Assembly (NCBI GenBank): GCA_963836085.1
Contig: CAWIHT010000014.1
Span: forward strand, 354,005-418,004
From: JAHEEL01 sp963836085
GTDB lineage: Bacteria > Actinomycetota > Acidimicrobiia > Spongiisociales > UBA5794
DNA length: 64,000 nt
Reading direction: 5' to 3'
Shown: positions 15,882 through 24,074 of the stretch, one piece after another
Layout: the number at the start of each line of letters is the position of its first letter
Numbering within the stretch: position 1 is the first letter of the stretch
Translations under genes and position numbers: made by a program
The notes under the pieces: model-generated
Seen by the model: the letters and a program-made list of their open reading frames with translations, nothing else
What the model was told of the DNA's origin: nothing
Databases searched by the model: none

Positions 15882-18023
15882 ATGACCTACGTCTATGCAT
15901 TCGACCACCAGCACACGGGCTCGACGGACGAGACCAAGGCCCTGGTGGGCGGCAAGGGGGCGAACCTCGCCGTGATGACGAGCGAGTTGGGCCTCCCCGT
16001 GCCTCCCGGATTCACGATCTCGACCGAAGCCTGCCGGCACTACCTCGCAGAAGGCTGGCCTACCGCTCTCGATACGGAACTTCGCGACCACATCGGCCGG
16101 GTCGAACAGGCCGTTGGCCGGCGTTTCGGAGATCCTGCGAACCCGTTGCTCGTCAGCGTCCGGTCCGGGGCGCCGATCTCCATGCCGGGAATGATGGACA
16201 CCATCCTCAACCTGGGCATCAACGAAGCCACAGAAGAGGGCCTCGTTGCGCTCTCGGGTGACCCGGCGTTCGTCGCCGCCTGCCGGGACCGTTTCGTCTC
16301 GACGTATCGCGAGATCGTCGGCGTCGACGTCGTACCCGAGGATCCATATGATCAACTCAAGGGAGCCGTCGAAGCCGTGTTCCGGTCGTGGAACGGCGAT
16401 CGGGCACGAAGCTACCGCGCTCACGAGGGAATCTCCGAGGATCTCGGCACCGGCGTCACCGTGCAGGCAATGGTCTTCGGCAACAGCGGCCCCGATTCGG
16501 CGACGGGTGTGGTCTTCACCCGCAACCCGGCCTCCGGTGAGCGGACTCTCTACGGCGACGTGCTCTTCAACGCTCAGGGCGAAGACGTCGTCGCCGGCAC
16601 GCACGCCACCGAGCCGATCTCCTACCTCGACGAACGGTCACCGGCCATCGCTGCCGAACTCAAGACTCACTCCGACCGTCTCGAACGTCACTACGCCGAC
16701 ATCTGCGACATCGAGTTCACCATCGAGTCGGGGAAGCTCTGGATGCTCCAGACGCGGATCGGCAAGCGCTCGCCCGGGGCCGCCGTGCGCATTGCCGTTG
16801 ATATGGCAGAGGACCCCGACTTCCCTCTTTCGCGGGAAGAGGCCGTGCATCGGGTCATGGAGCACCTCGTCTCCCCGCCGACGGCGACCGTGAGGCTCGA
16901 CGGCGATGCACAACCTGTCGCAACGGGCCTCGCCGCATCACCCGGCCTTGCCGCCGGCGCGATCGTGATCACGCCGGATGCCGCCGTTGCGGCCGCCGCA
17001 GAGGGCCGGTCGGTCATCCTCGTTCGCAAGGAGACCTCACCGGATGACGTCCACGGCATGGCCGCCGCCGCGGGCATTCTCACAACGACCGGCGGTCTCG
17101 CCTCCCACGCCGCTGTGGTCGCACGAGGCTGGGGCATTCCCGCGGTCGTCGGAGCAGACACCATCGAGATCGGCGAGACCAGCGTGACGATCGGCGACAC
17201 AGCGGTCGCCATCGGCGACTCGCTCACGATCAACGGCGCCACCGGAAACGTGTTCCTCGGCGAACTCGTCGGTGAGACAGCCGTCGTGCCGGAGGCTGCG
17301 AAGCTCTTGTCGTGGGCCGACGACCTTGGCATCGAGATCACAGCGCCGACCGACGGCGAGGCACCCGACTCCGTTGAAGCCGGGGATGTGTCCGACGGTG
17401 GCACCGCCAATGCGGAGTCGATGATCCGACTGCTCGGCATCAAGGGATTCGCGACGCCCGATGCCGCCGCCGCTGCTCTCGCCGCGACCGAGGAGGACGC
17501 CTCCGCCCTTCTTGACCGGATGACGGCCGACGGCCTCATCTCGATGATGGGCACGATGTTCAGCCTCTCGGATGACGGCAAGTCGATGGCGGCGGAGTAT
17601 CTCGCCGCCGACCGCGAGCAGTGGGGAGCGGAGCGTGCCGCGGCAGGCCTCGACGGGTTCATTCCGCTGGATCAACGGATGAAGGTGATCGTCACGGCCT
17701 GGCAGATGATGGAGGTGGACGGATCGCCCGTGCTCAACGACCACACTGACGCCGACTACGACGCTGCGGTCCTTGCGGATCTCGCAGCACTCCACGTCGA
17801 CGCCTCGGCCTGGCTCGCCGATCTGCACGACGAACTCCCCCGCCTTGCCTCGTACTCGGCGAGGCTCGGGCGAGCCGCCGACCTGGTGGAGAGCGGTGAT
17901 CACGACTACATCGCCTCGCCGCGTCTCGACAGCTACCACAACGTGTGGTTCGAACTGCATGAGGATCTGATCCTGCTGGCCGGCCGCACCCGTGAGGACG
18001 AGGTAGCGTCGGGACGAGCGTAG
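15882..18023 (+). CDS. PPDK-like protein: ATP-grasp plus phosphohistidine domain, no PEP-binding barrel
   Basis: The 713-residue protein has the PPDK ATP-grasp domain in residues 1-330 (VGGKGANLAVMT, SVRSGAPISMPGMMDTILN, ATGVVFTRNPASGE, IEFTIESGKLWMLQTR). The swivelling domain follows to about residue 460 with TTGGLASHAAVVARGWGIP, where His409 is the phosphate carrier. The C-terminal TIM barrel that binds PEP/pyruvate is missing. Instead there are about 240 residues with a winged-helix-like stretch (RMTADGLISMMGTMFSLSDDGKSMAAEYL) and a helical end. The Thr targeted by the PPDK regulatory protein (TSH) is Ala407. It could move phosphate from ATP to His409 and on to an acceptor or partner. It follows the phosphatase by 63 bases with GAGGAG upstream. 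Confidence 0.88.
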   Translation: MTYVYAFDHQHTGSTDETKALVGGKGANLAVMTSELGLPVPPGFTISTEACRHYLAEGWPTALDTELRDHIGRVEQAVGRRFGDPANPLLVSVRSGAPISMPGMMDTILNLGINEATEEGLVALSGDPAFVAACRDRFVSTYREIVGVDVVPEDPYDQLKGAVEAVFRSWNGDRARSYRAHEGISEDLGTGVTVQAMVFGNSGPDSATGVVFTRNPASGERTLYGDVLFNAQGEDVVAGTHATEPISYLDERSPAIAAELKTHSDRLERHYADICDIEFTIESGKLWMLQTRIGKRSPGAAVRIAVDMAEDPDFPLSREEAVHRVMEHLVSPPTATVRLDGDAQPVATGLAASPGLAAGAIVITPDAAVAAAAEGRSVILVRKETSPDDVHGMAAAAGILTTTGGLASHAAVVARGWGIPAVVGADTIEIGETSVTIGDTAVAIGDSLTINGATGNVFLGELVGETAVVPEAAKLLSWADDLGIEITAPTDGEAPDSVEAGDVSDGGTANAESMIRLLGIKGFATPDAAAAALAATEEDASALLDRMTADGLISMMGTMFSLSDDGKSMAAEYLAADREQWGAERAAAGLDGFIPLDQRMKVIVTAWQMMEVDGSPVLNDHTDADYDAAVLADLAALHVDASAWLADLHDELPRLASYSARLGRAADLVESGDHDYIASPRLDSYHNVWFELHEDLILLAGRTREDEVASGRA

Positions 18024-18065
18024 GTTCAAGCGCAGCGACCCCCGTACGCGAAGGAGCCTGATCGG

Positions 18066-19316
18066 ATGGCCACCGTTGTGCTGCTCGGAACGCTCGACAC
18101 AAAGGGCGGCGAGTACGCGTTCCTCAGGGACCGTGTGATCGATGCCGGGTGTGACGTTGTGATGATCAACGCCGGTGTGCTCGGCGACCCCGCCTACCCG
18201 GTCGCCTTCGGCCGGCACGACGTCGCCGCCCGGGTCGACGCCGACCTCGAAGCTCTCGTGGCAGCCGGCGATCGCGGCGCCGCGGTGACCGCAATGGCCG
18301 ACGGCGCCGCTTCGCTCGTCCAACGCCTCTGTGAGGAAGGGAAGATCCACGGAATCCTCGGCATGGGGGGATCCGGCGGTTCCTCGATCGTCAGCCACGC
18401 CATGCGGAAGCTTCCGATCGGGTTCCCGAAACTCCTCGTGTCGACCATGGGAGCAGGCGACGTCAGCGCCTTCGTCGGGACATCTGACATCGCAATGATG
18501 TACTCGGTGGTCGACATCTCAGGGATCAACGCCGTGTCGTCGAGCATCCTCGGGAACGCCGCAGCAGGACTAGCCGGCATGGCGAACGCCTACGAGGTCC
18601 GCGACCCGTCCGTCGACGGCCGCCCACTGGTCGGCGCCACGATGTATGGAACAACCACCCCGTGTGTCAATGCGGCCCGTGCCGCGTTGCAGGACCTGGG
18701 ATACGAGGTGCTCGTCTTCCACGCGACCGGGACCGGTGGCCGGTCGATGGAAGCCCTCATGAAGAGTGGCTACATCACCGCGGCGCTCGATGTGACCACC
18801 ACAGAACTCACCGACGAAGTGGCAGGCGGCACCCTCTCGGCGGGTCCTGATCGCCTTGAAGCTGCCGGGGACCTCGGCTTGCCACAGGTGGTCTCGATCG
18901 GAGCGACCGACCAGATCACGTTCACTCCCCCGAGCGCCGTGCCGGACGCCTATCGGGACCGTAACTGCTACGACCACAACCCCAGCATCACGCTCGTGCG
19001 GACCAACGTCGAAGAGAGCATCGAACTGGGCCGCATGCTCGCCGAGAAACTGAACCGGGCCACGGGGCCGGTCTCGCTGTTCGTCCCGCTCCGTGGCGGG
19101 TCGTCATATGCCGTCACAGGGGCGGTCTTCCACGATCCCAAGGCCGACGCCGCGCTCGTCGAGAGCATCCGCACGCACCTCGAGCCCAAAGTGGAGTTGG
19201 TGGAGATGGACACCGACATCAACGATCCTGCCTTCGCTGAGGCCATGGCTCGGCGTCTCCACGAGCACTACCGGACCTGGCTCGAGCAGACAGCTGATCC
19301 CAACGACGGGAGCTAG
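18066..19316 (+). CDS. Tm-1-like ATP-binding domain protein (UPF0261)
   Basis: The 416-residue protein is a full-length UPF0261/Tm-1-like protein. It has an N-terminal Rossmann-like half (ATVVLLGTLDTKGGEYAFLRDRVIDAGCDVVMINAGVLG), the glycine-rich ILGMGGSGGSSIVSHAM loop around residue 100, and a second half with HATGTGGRSMEALMKSGYITAALDVTTTEL. The family is named after the tomato virus-resistance protein Tm-1, whose N-terminal domain binds ATP. Bacterial members are uncharacterised enzymes often next to a PEP-hydrolase-type TIM-barrel gene. That barrel gene is not here; the PPDK-like gene lies 42 bases upstream with GAAGGAG before this start. Confidence 0.9.
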   Translation: MATVVLLGTLDTKGGEYAFLRDRVIDAGCDVVMINAGVLGDPAYPVAFGRHDVAARVDADLEALVAAGDRGAAVTAMADGAASLVQRLCEEGKIHGILGMGGSGGSSIVSHAMRKLPIGFPKLLVSTMGAGDVSAFVGTSDIAMMYSVVDISGINAVSSSILGNAAAGLAGMANAYEVRDPSVDGRPLVGATMYGTTTPCVNAARAALQDLGYEVLVFHATGTGGRSMEALMKSGYITAALDVTTTELTDEVAGGTLSAGPDRLEAAGDLGLPQVVSIGATDQITFTPPSAVPDAYRDRNCYDHNPSITLVRTNVEESIELGRMLAEKLNRATGPVSLFVPLRGGSSYAVTGAVFHDPKADAALVESIRTHLEPKVELVEMDTDINDPAFAEAMARRLHEHYRTWLEQTADPNDGS

Positions 19317-19351
19317 GTGGTCGCGGGCTACGCTCGATCGCTGGAGGCGCC

Positions 19352-20359
19352 ATGACGAACGACCCAGCCCCGCCGTCACCGGCCGAGAGCCGACCCATCT
19401 ACATCGAGCGGGTGAACGCGGTCATCGACTACATCGAGACCCACTTGGCGAACGACCTCTCACTCGCCACCCTCGCCCAAGTGGCGCACTTCTCCCCCTA
19501 TCACTTCCATCGTGTCTTCAGCACGCTCGTCGGCGAGACCCTGAGCCGGTTCATCAGCCGCTTGCGCATCGAACGGGCGGCAACCCTCCTGATCCAGCAC
19601 CCCCACCGGACGATCACCGATATCGGCGTCGAGTGCGGGCTCACCAATCCCTCGTCGTTCGCCCGAGCGTTCAAGGAGGCGTTCGGCATGAGCGCCACCG
19701 AGTGGCGCAACAGCGGCTTCCGGCAGTACGAGCGGGAGCCGGGGACCACCACCATGGACGTCATCGGCAATGTCGGCTTGATCGACGAGCGCTACGGAAT
19801 CACCACCTCCGGGCCGCAGACGGCTGGCGGCAACCCTCGTTGGGAGGTGCGCGCCGGCACTTTGGGCACCGTCGAAATCACGCTCGAAACGATCCCCGAT
19901 CTGCATGTTGCCTACGTTCGGCACACCGGCCGCTACCAGGGACTCGCGGACGTTTTCACCGACCTGTTCAACCGCCTCATGACGTGGGCGCAGCCGAGGG
20001 GCCTCGTCCAGCCAGACAGCCTGGTCCTGTCGGTCTATCACGACAACCCGAGCATCACCGAAGACCACAAGTTGCGGGTCAGCGCGTGCATCACGGTCCC
20101 TCCCGGAACCGAAACGTCCGGCGATGTCGGACAGATGATCGTTCCCGGCGGGCGGTTCGCCGTCGGGCATTTCGACCTCGGTCATCTGGACTACCCCGAG
20201 GCCTGGTACACGCTCGCCGGTGGCTGGCTGCCGGACAGCGGTTACGAACCGGACGACCGACTCCCCTACGAACGATACCCGCTCGACGAGGAGTCGACTG
20301 ATCCAGGCAAGCAGCGGGTCGACATCTGCCTCCCCGTTCGACCGCTCAGGCACTACTGA
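19352..20359 (+). CDS. AraC family regulator with GyrI-like effector domain
   Basis: The 335-residue protein has two AraC helix-turn-helix motifs in residues 20-125 (LATLAQVAHFSPYHFHRVFSTLVGE and ITDIGVECGLTNPSSFARAFKEAFG). A C-terminal GyrI-like small-molecule-binding domain begins about residue 175 (VEITLETIPDLHVAYVRHTGRYQGL) and ends with YPEAWYTLAGGWLPDSGYEPDDRLPYERY. This Rob/SoxS-like arrangement usually senses amphipathic drugs or metabolites. It starts 35 bases after the Tm-1-like gene but has its own GGAGGC site. Whether it belongs to that operon is unclear. Its stop overlaps the convergent trmO stop. Confidence 0.93.
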   Translation: MTNDPAPPSPAESRPIYIERVNAVIDYIETHLANDLSLATLAQVAHFSPYHFHRVFSTLVGETLSRFISRLRIERAATLLIQHPHRTITDIGVECGLTNPSSFARAFKEAFGMSATEWRNSGFRQYEREPGTTTMDVIGNVGLIDERYGITTSGPQTAGGNPRWEVRAGTLGTVEITLETIPDLHVAYVRHTGRYQGLADVFTDLFNRLMTWAQPRGLVQPDSLVLSVYHDNPSITEDHKLRVSACITVPPGTETSGDVGQMIVPGGRFAVGHFDLGHLDYPEAWYTLAGGWLPDSGYEPDDRLPYERYPLDEESTDPGKQRVDICLPVRPLRHY

Positions 20360-20841
20360 GCGTTCACGAACACGGCACCCCAGTCGAACGTCGCCGAATC
20401 CTCGTACCACTGGGGCCAGTCGGCACACCACGCAGGCGTGGAGACCTCGCGGATCCGATCCACCGCTGGGTGATACGGCTTGATGTCGAGGATGGGGGTC
20501 TCGTCCTCGGCGTCGATCCACGGAACACGGATGACGCCGCTGTCCACATCGATCGACATCAGGGGAACCGCGGAGAGCGCGATCGGGTTCGGTCGGACCG
20601 GTGACCGGGTGGCGAAGATGCCGACCTGGTCCGGGGCGTTGCGATAGGGCCGCTCGGCGATCGTCATCCCCCGGTACATCGGGTCGTCGAGCAGATGGCA
20701 CCACCAGAGCACGTTGACGTGACTGAAGCCTTCGACCTCGATGAGCGCCGGTCGATACGGCTCGTCGATCATGAGAGCGAATCCCTCGTCGTCGATCTTC
20801 ACATGGCCGATCGACTCGACGGTGAACCGGTCGCTGGGCAT
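20353..20841 (-). CDS. trmO: tRNA (N6-threonylcarbamoyladenosine-37-N6)-methyltransferase TrmO-like
   Basis: The 162-residue protein is of the YaeB/TrmO family, which methylates t6A37 in certain tRNAs using S-adenosylmethionine. The signature FATRSPVRPNPIALSAVPL sits around residue 77, with LDIKPYHPAVD near the C-terminus in place of the usual LDIKPY-P-D motif. It is shorter than the E. coli protein because the C-terminal extension is missing, as in many actinobacteria and archaea. It is convergent with the AraC gene, with a seven-base overlap at the stops. Confidence 0.88.
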   Translation of the reverse strand: MPSDRFTVESIGHVKIDDEGFALMIDEPYRPALIEVEGFSHVNVLWWCHLLDDPMYRGMTIAERPYRNAPDQVGIFATRSPVRPNPIALSAVPLMSIDVDSGVIRVPWIDAEDETPILDIKPYHPAVDRIREVSTPAWCADWPQWYEDSATFDWGAVFVNAQ

Positions 20842-21017
20842 CGGGGCCTCCTTGGGTGGGTGCTTCCCATGGAACGTACGACCGCGCGACCGTCGGCGCT
20901 ACGCGGATCTTGCGATTGGCTGTGCCCTGCTTGCGCATCGAACACGAGATTCACGACTGCGAGGATGAACCGCTTTCCGAGGAAGAGAATCGCCAACAGC
21001 GACACCGTCCCCAGCAC
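20799..21017 (-). CDS. Possible small membrane protein
   Basis: A GTG at 21017 with GAAGGAAGG about 15 bases upstream opens a 72-codon frame. It starts with one convincing hydrophobic helix (LGTVSLLAILFLGKRFILAVVNLVF) and continues as a polar tail. It overlaps the start of trmO by 43 bases in another frame. The hydrophobic start could be chance in GC-rich DNA and no family is recognised. The rest of the 363-base gap to 21204 shows nothing else. Confidence 0.22.
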   Translation of the reverse strand: MLGTVSLLAILFLGKRFILAVVNLVFDAQAGHSQSQDPRSADGRAVVRSMGSTHPRRPRCPATGSPSSRSAM

Positions 21018-21204
21018 CTTGAAGAACGCCCTTCCTTCGGCGACGCCACTGTGGCGACTTCCGACCCACGGAGTTTCAGCCGATCAGCCACTCCCTGGCG
21101 CCAAGAGGGCCCGCGCACCGATAGCGAAGTCGATTGGCCCTCGGGACGACGGCCGATTGGGACATTCCGCAGACCTGCGCTTTCCAAATCCGGGTGCTCA
21201 AAGA

Positions 21205-21711
21205 TCAGGCAAGGTGCGGCGGCTTCGAGACGAGATGCCCGCCGTGGCGCCGGAGGATATCCTCCACCTCGTCGGGGTGGTCATGGCCGGCGATTACCAC
21301 CAGCACTTGTCCGAACTCCAGGGGAACTCGCTCCCAATCCAACTCCTCGTCCAGTTCGTGCTCCTCGGTGGAGAGACCCAGAAGCGCACCAAAGTACGTC
21401 CCAGCGAGCGCCCCGGGGATCCCACCGGCGGCCAACATCCCGCCCAGACCGAGGAGGCCGGCGCCGGGGATGGCGAAGACCATGATCGCCATCCCGGCGA
21501 TCGCCCCGATGGGCGCGGCAATGGCAATGCCCTTCTCGATACCGTGGGCGATGTCCGCGCTCACGTCCTCTTCAAACACGTACGTGTCCGCTTGGCGGAT
21601 CGCGACTCCCAAGTGGTCATCTGCCCAGCCGTGCCGGCGCAGTTCGAGAACCGCGAGCTCGGCCGTGGCACGGTCATCGAACACAGCACCCAAATGGAGT
21701 TCGGTAGTCAT
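21205..21711 (-). CDS. Hypothetical protein with glycine-zipper membrane region
   Basis: The 168-residue protein has an N-terminal ferredoxin-like segment (LHLGAVFDDRATAELAVLELRRHGWADDHLGVAI). A central glycine- and alanine-rich hydrophobic stretch of about 60 residues (IGAIAGMAIMVFAIPGAGLLGLGGMLAAGG) follows, then a C-terminal segment (GQVLVVIAGHDHPDEVEDILRRHGGHLV) that looks like a second copy of the first fold. This resembles proteins annotated as general stress protein 17M-like, in which a glycine-zipper region sits between two small domains. The ATG at 21711 is preferred to an upstream start because the first 22 residues of the longer frame look non-homologous. Confidence 0.65.
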   Translation of the reverse strand: MTTELHLGAVFDDRATAELAVLELRRHGWADDHLGVAIRQADTYVFEEDVSADIAHGIEKGIAIAAPIGAIAGMAIMVFAIPGAGLLGLGGMLAAGGIPGALAGTYFGALLGLSTEEHELDEELDWERVPLEFGQVLVVIAGHDHPDEVEDILRRHGGHLVSKPPHLA

Positions 21712-21914
21712 GCCTCTCGCGTTTCGTGTGTCGGGCAACGTCTCACCTTCGACACTAGTTGAGATCGTCGGACCCAAGGGTCAGGAGTCAAGGCCGAAAC
21801 GGACCGGCCGGCAGCGGGTGTGCTCGATCCGGAGGTTGGAGAAGCCTGTGGACTGCCCCCGGTTCAAGACGAAGGCGGCGAACGTATGCTGGGATGGTCG
21901 AAGGGACCCGACCG

Positions 21915-22712
21915 ATGCTCAAGGCCACGTTCGCAGGCACCGAAGGCAAGGTCTTCTACCGACGTTGGGATCCGCCGGCCGAGCCGCGACGCATCGTGCA
22001 GATCGTCCACGGATATGCGGAACACGGCGGGCGCTACGGACACGTCGCAGGAGCCCTCGCGACGGACGGCGCCGTCGTCTACGCCGACGATCACATCGGT
22101 CACGGACGCTCGGATGGCGAGCAAGCCGTCATCACCGATTTCGACCATGCGGTCGAAGACCTCCACACGCTGTCGGCGATCGCCAGCAGCAGCCACGGCA
22201 ATCTCCCGCTCGTCCTTGTTGGCCACTCCATGGGAGGGCTGCTGTCGGCTCGCTACGCCCAGCGTTGGCCCGAAACGTTGGCCGGAGTCGCGTTCTGCGG
22301 AGCGGTGATCGGTGACTGGCAGTGGGCTCGCGACGTGCTCGCCGACTCTGACCTTCCCTTCGTCCCGTTCGACCCGGACGCCATCTCGCGCGATCCCACC
22401 GTCGGCGCTTCCTACGCGGGAGACCCGCTGGTCTATCACGGCCAGTACAAACGACCGCTACTCGTCGCCGAGGTCGAGGCACTCGACGCCTACGCCCGAA
22501 ACGTCAATCGCCTCACGATGCCGGTTCTCCTGCTCCACGGCACCGCCGACCCCTTCGTCCCCTACGAGCGGTCACTACAGGCGATCAACGACATGCCTAC
22601 CGATGATGCAACGGTCCATCTCTACGAGGGCGGCCGGCACGAAGTGCTCAATGAGACGAATCGGGACGAAGTCATCGGTGACCTGGTCACGTGGATCCGC
22701 AGCGTCACATGA
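21915..22712 (+). CDS. Alpha/beta hydrolase, monoacylglycerol lipase-like
   Basis: The 265-residue protein has the Hydrolase_4/monoacylglycerol-lipase layout: oxyanion loop IVHGYAEHGGRY near residue 30, nucleophile elbow VGHSMGG around residue 105, acid LLHGTADPFVPYE and catalytic His in YEGGRHEVLNE near residue 240. It probably releases fatty acids from monoglycerides or similar esters in the cytoplasm. The start at 21915 is preferred over 21894 because GAAGGGA lies upstream. Its stop overlaps the start of the radical SAM gene by four bases (ATGA), so the two are coupled. Confidence 0.88.
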   Translation: MLKATFAGTEGKVFYRRWDPPAEPRRIVQIVHGYAEHGGRYGHVAGALATDGAVVYADDHIGHGRSDGEQAVITDFDHAVEDLHTLSAIASSSHGNLPLVLVGHSMGGLLSARYAQRWPETLAGVAFCGAVIGDWQWARDVLADSDLPFVPFDPDAISRDPTVGASYAGDPLVYHGQYKRPLLVAEVEALDAYARNVNRLTMPVLLLHGTADPFVPYERSLQAINDMPTDDATVHLYEGGRHEVLNETNRDEVIGDLVTWIRSVT

Positions 22713-23704
22713 CAATCTGTAGCGCTGGCGAGCCCCCGCCCCCCGTGTTCGGCCCCGTCCCGTCACGGCGTCTCGGGCGCAGCGTTGGTATCAACAACAT
22801 CCCGCCCAAGGTCTGCTCATTCGCGTGTGTCTACTGCCAGGTGGGTCCGACGTTCGATCGGGCCATCGAACCCAGACCCTTCTTCGAACCCGAAGCACTC
22901 GCCACAGCCGTTGCGGCCCACGTTGAGCGAGTGAGATCCCGCGGGGAGACCATCGACTATCTCACGTTCGTGCCCGATGGTGAGCCGACCCTCGATGCGG
23001 GCCTTGGGGAGACCATCCGGTTGCTGCGCCCACTGGGCATCAAAGTCGCAGTCATCACCAACGGCACCCTGTTGTGGCGTGAAGATGTTCGGGCGGCTCT
23101 CAACGATGCCGGCTGGGTCTCGGTGAAGGTCGACGCCGCGGATGCCGCCGTCTGGCGGCGTGTCAACCGGCCCCACGCCGATCTCGACTTCGCAATGGTT
23201 CTCGATGGGATCACCCGATTCGCCGCAGCATTCCCCGGTCGCCTCGTTTCGGAGACGATGTTGGTCTCCGGTCTCAACGACGGCGTCGACGCCGTTGAAG
23301 CCGTTGGGGCATATCTCAGCAGCATCGATCTCGCCACGGCGTATCTCTCGATTCCGACCCGGCCGACCCCCCATGCGGCCATCACCGCGCCGGATGAGCA
23401 GACCGTGAACCGGGCTTACCAGGCGCTCGCGGCACAGGTGCCGCATGCGGAATATCTCGTCGGCTACGAGGGGGATGCCTTTGCGTCCAGCGGCGACCCT
23501 CGTAGCGACATCCTCAGTGTCACCGCCGTACACCCGATGCGGGCCTCGGCCATCCATGAACTCCTCGACCGAACCGGTGCGCCATGGGGAGTCGTCGAGC
23601 GTCTCGTCGCCGATGGCGATCTCGTCGAAGCCCCCTATCGGAACGAGACCTTCTATGTACGGCGCTTCCGGTCTCGCCACAACCGGTCCGCCGAACACGG
23701 CTGA
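22709..23704 (+). CDS. Radical SAM protein
   Basis: The 331-residue protein has the radical SAM cluster motif CSFACVYC (Cys36, Cys40, Cys43), preceded by FGPVPSRRLGRSVGINN, the hallmark of a family of small uncharacterised radical SAM proteins. DYLTFVPDGEPTLD marks the SAM-binding GGE-like strand, and a C-terminal helical region ends in a winged-helix-like segment (IHELLDRTGAPWGVVERLVADGDLVEAPYRNETFYVRRF). The family's reaction is unknown. The ATG at 22709 overlaps the lipase stop and is preferred over 22691. Confidence 0.85.
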   Translation: MTICSAGEPPPPVFGPVPSRRLGRSVGINNIPPKVCSFACVYCQVGPTFDRAIEPRPFFEPEALATAVAAHVERVRSRGETIDYLTFVPDGEPTLDAGLGETIRLLRPLGIKVAVITNGTLLWREDVRAALNDAGWVSVKVDAADAAVWRRVNRPHADLDFAMVLDGITRFAAAFPGRLVSETMLVSGLNDGVDAVEAVGAYLSSIDLATAYLSIPTRPTPHAAITAPDEQTVNRAYQALAAQVPHAEYLVGYEGDAFASSGDPRSDILSVTAVHPMRASAIHELLDRTGAPWGVVERLVADGDLVEAPYRNETFYVRRFRSRHNRSAEHG

Positions 23705-24074
23705 TCCGGGCCTTCTTCTCCGTCGACTCGACGATCAGCTTCGCTGTCCTCCACTCGGTGCGTTCGCGTCGGCCACCCTCTCCGCTCGCCTTGTGATTAG
23801 CAGCGACTACGCCGAGGGGCCCCGTTTCCAGGACCGCCCGTCCGGCGAAATCGGGTGCTCCGACGGACTGGTGCGGGTTGCTCGACGCGAGGACGGGCCT
23901 CTTCGACAAGACCTGCCGCGCCGGGACCGTCGACGTCCACGCGGGCGGTACCATCCGGGTCGATCCGACTGCTCGGCCGGGCGCGTCGGACCGATCACCT
24001 GCCGTGTCCGTGCGAGGCGAGAGGCTCCGGAACCACAACGTGACGTCCGCTCTGACTCGATCGACATCGACGCT
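23705..24074. other. Gap without a confident gene
   Basis: No frame here has a good start and ribosome site. One plus-strand frame (about 23848-24078) reads like a protein fragment (DWCGLLDARTGLFDKTCRAGTVDVHAGGTIRVD) and may be the remnant of a gene, but no family is recognised. The MFS start is placed at 24075. Confidence 0.4.
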
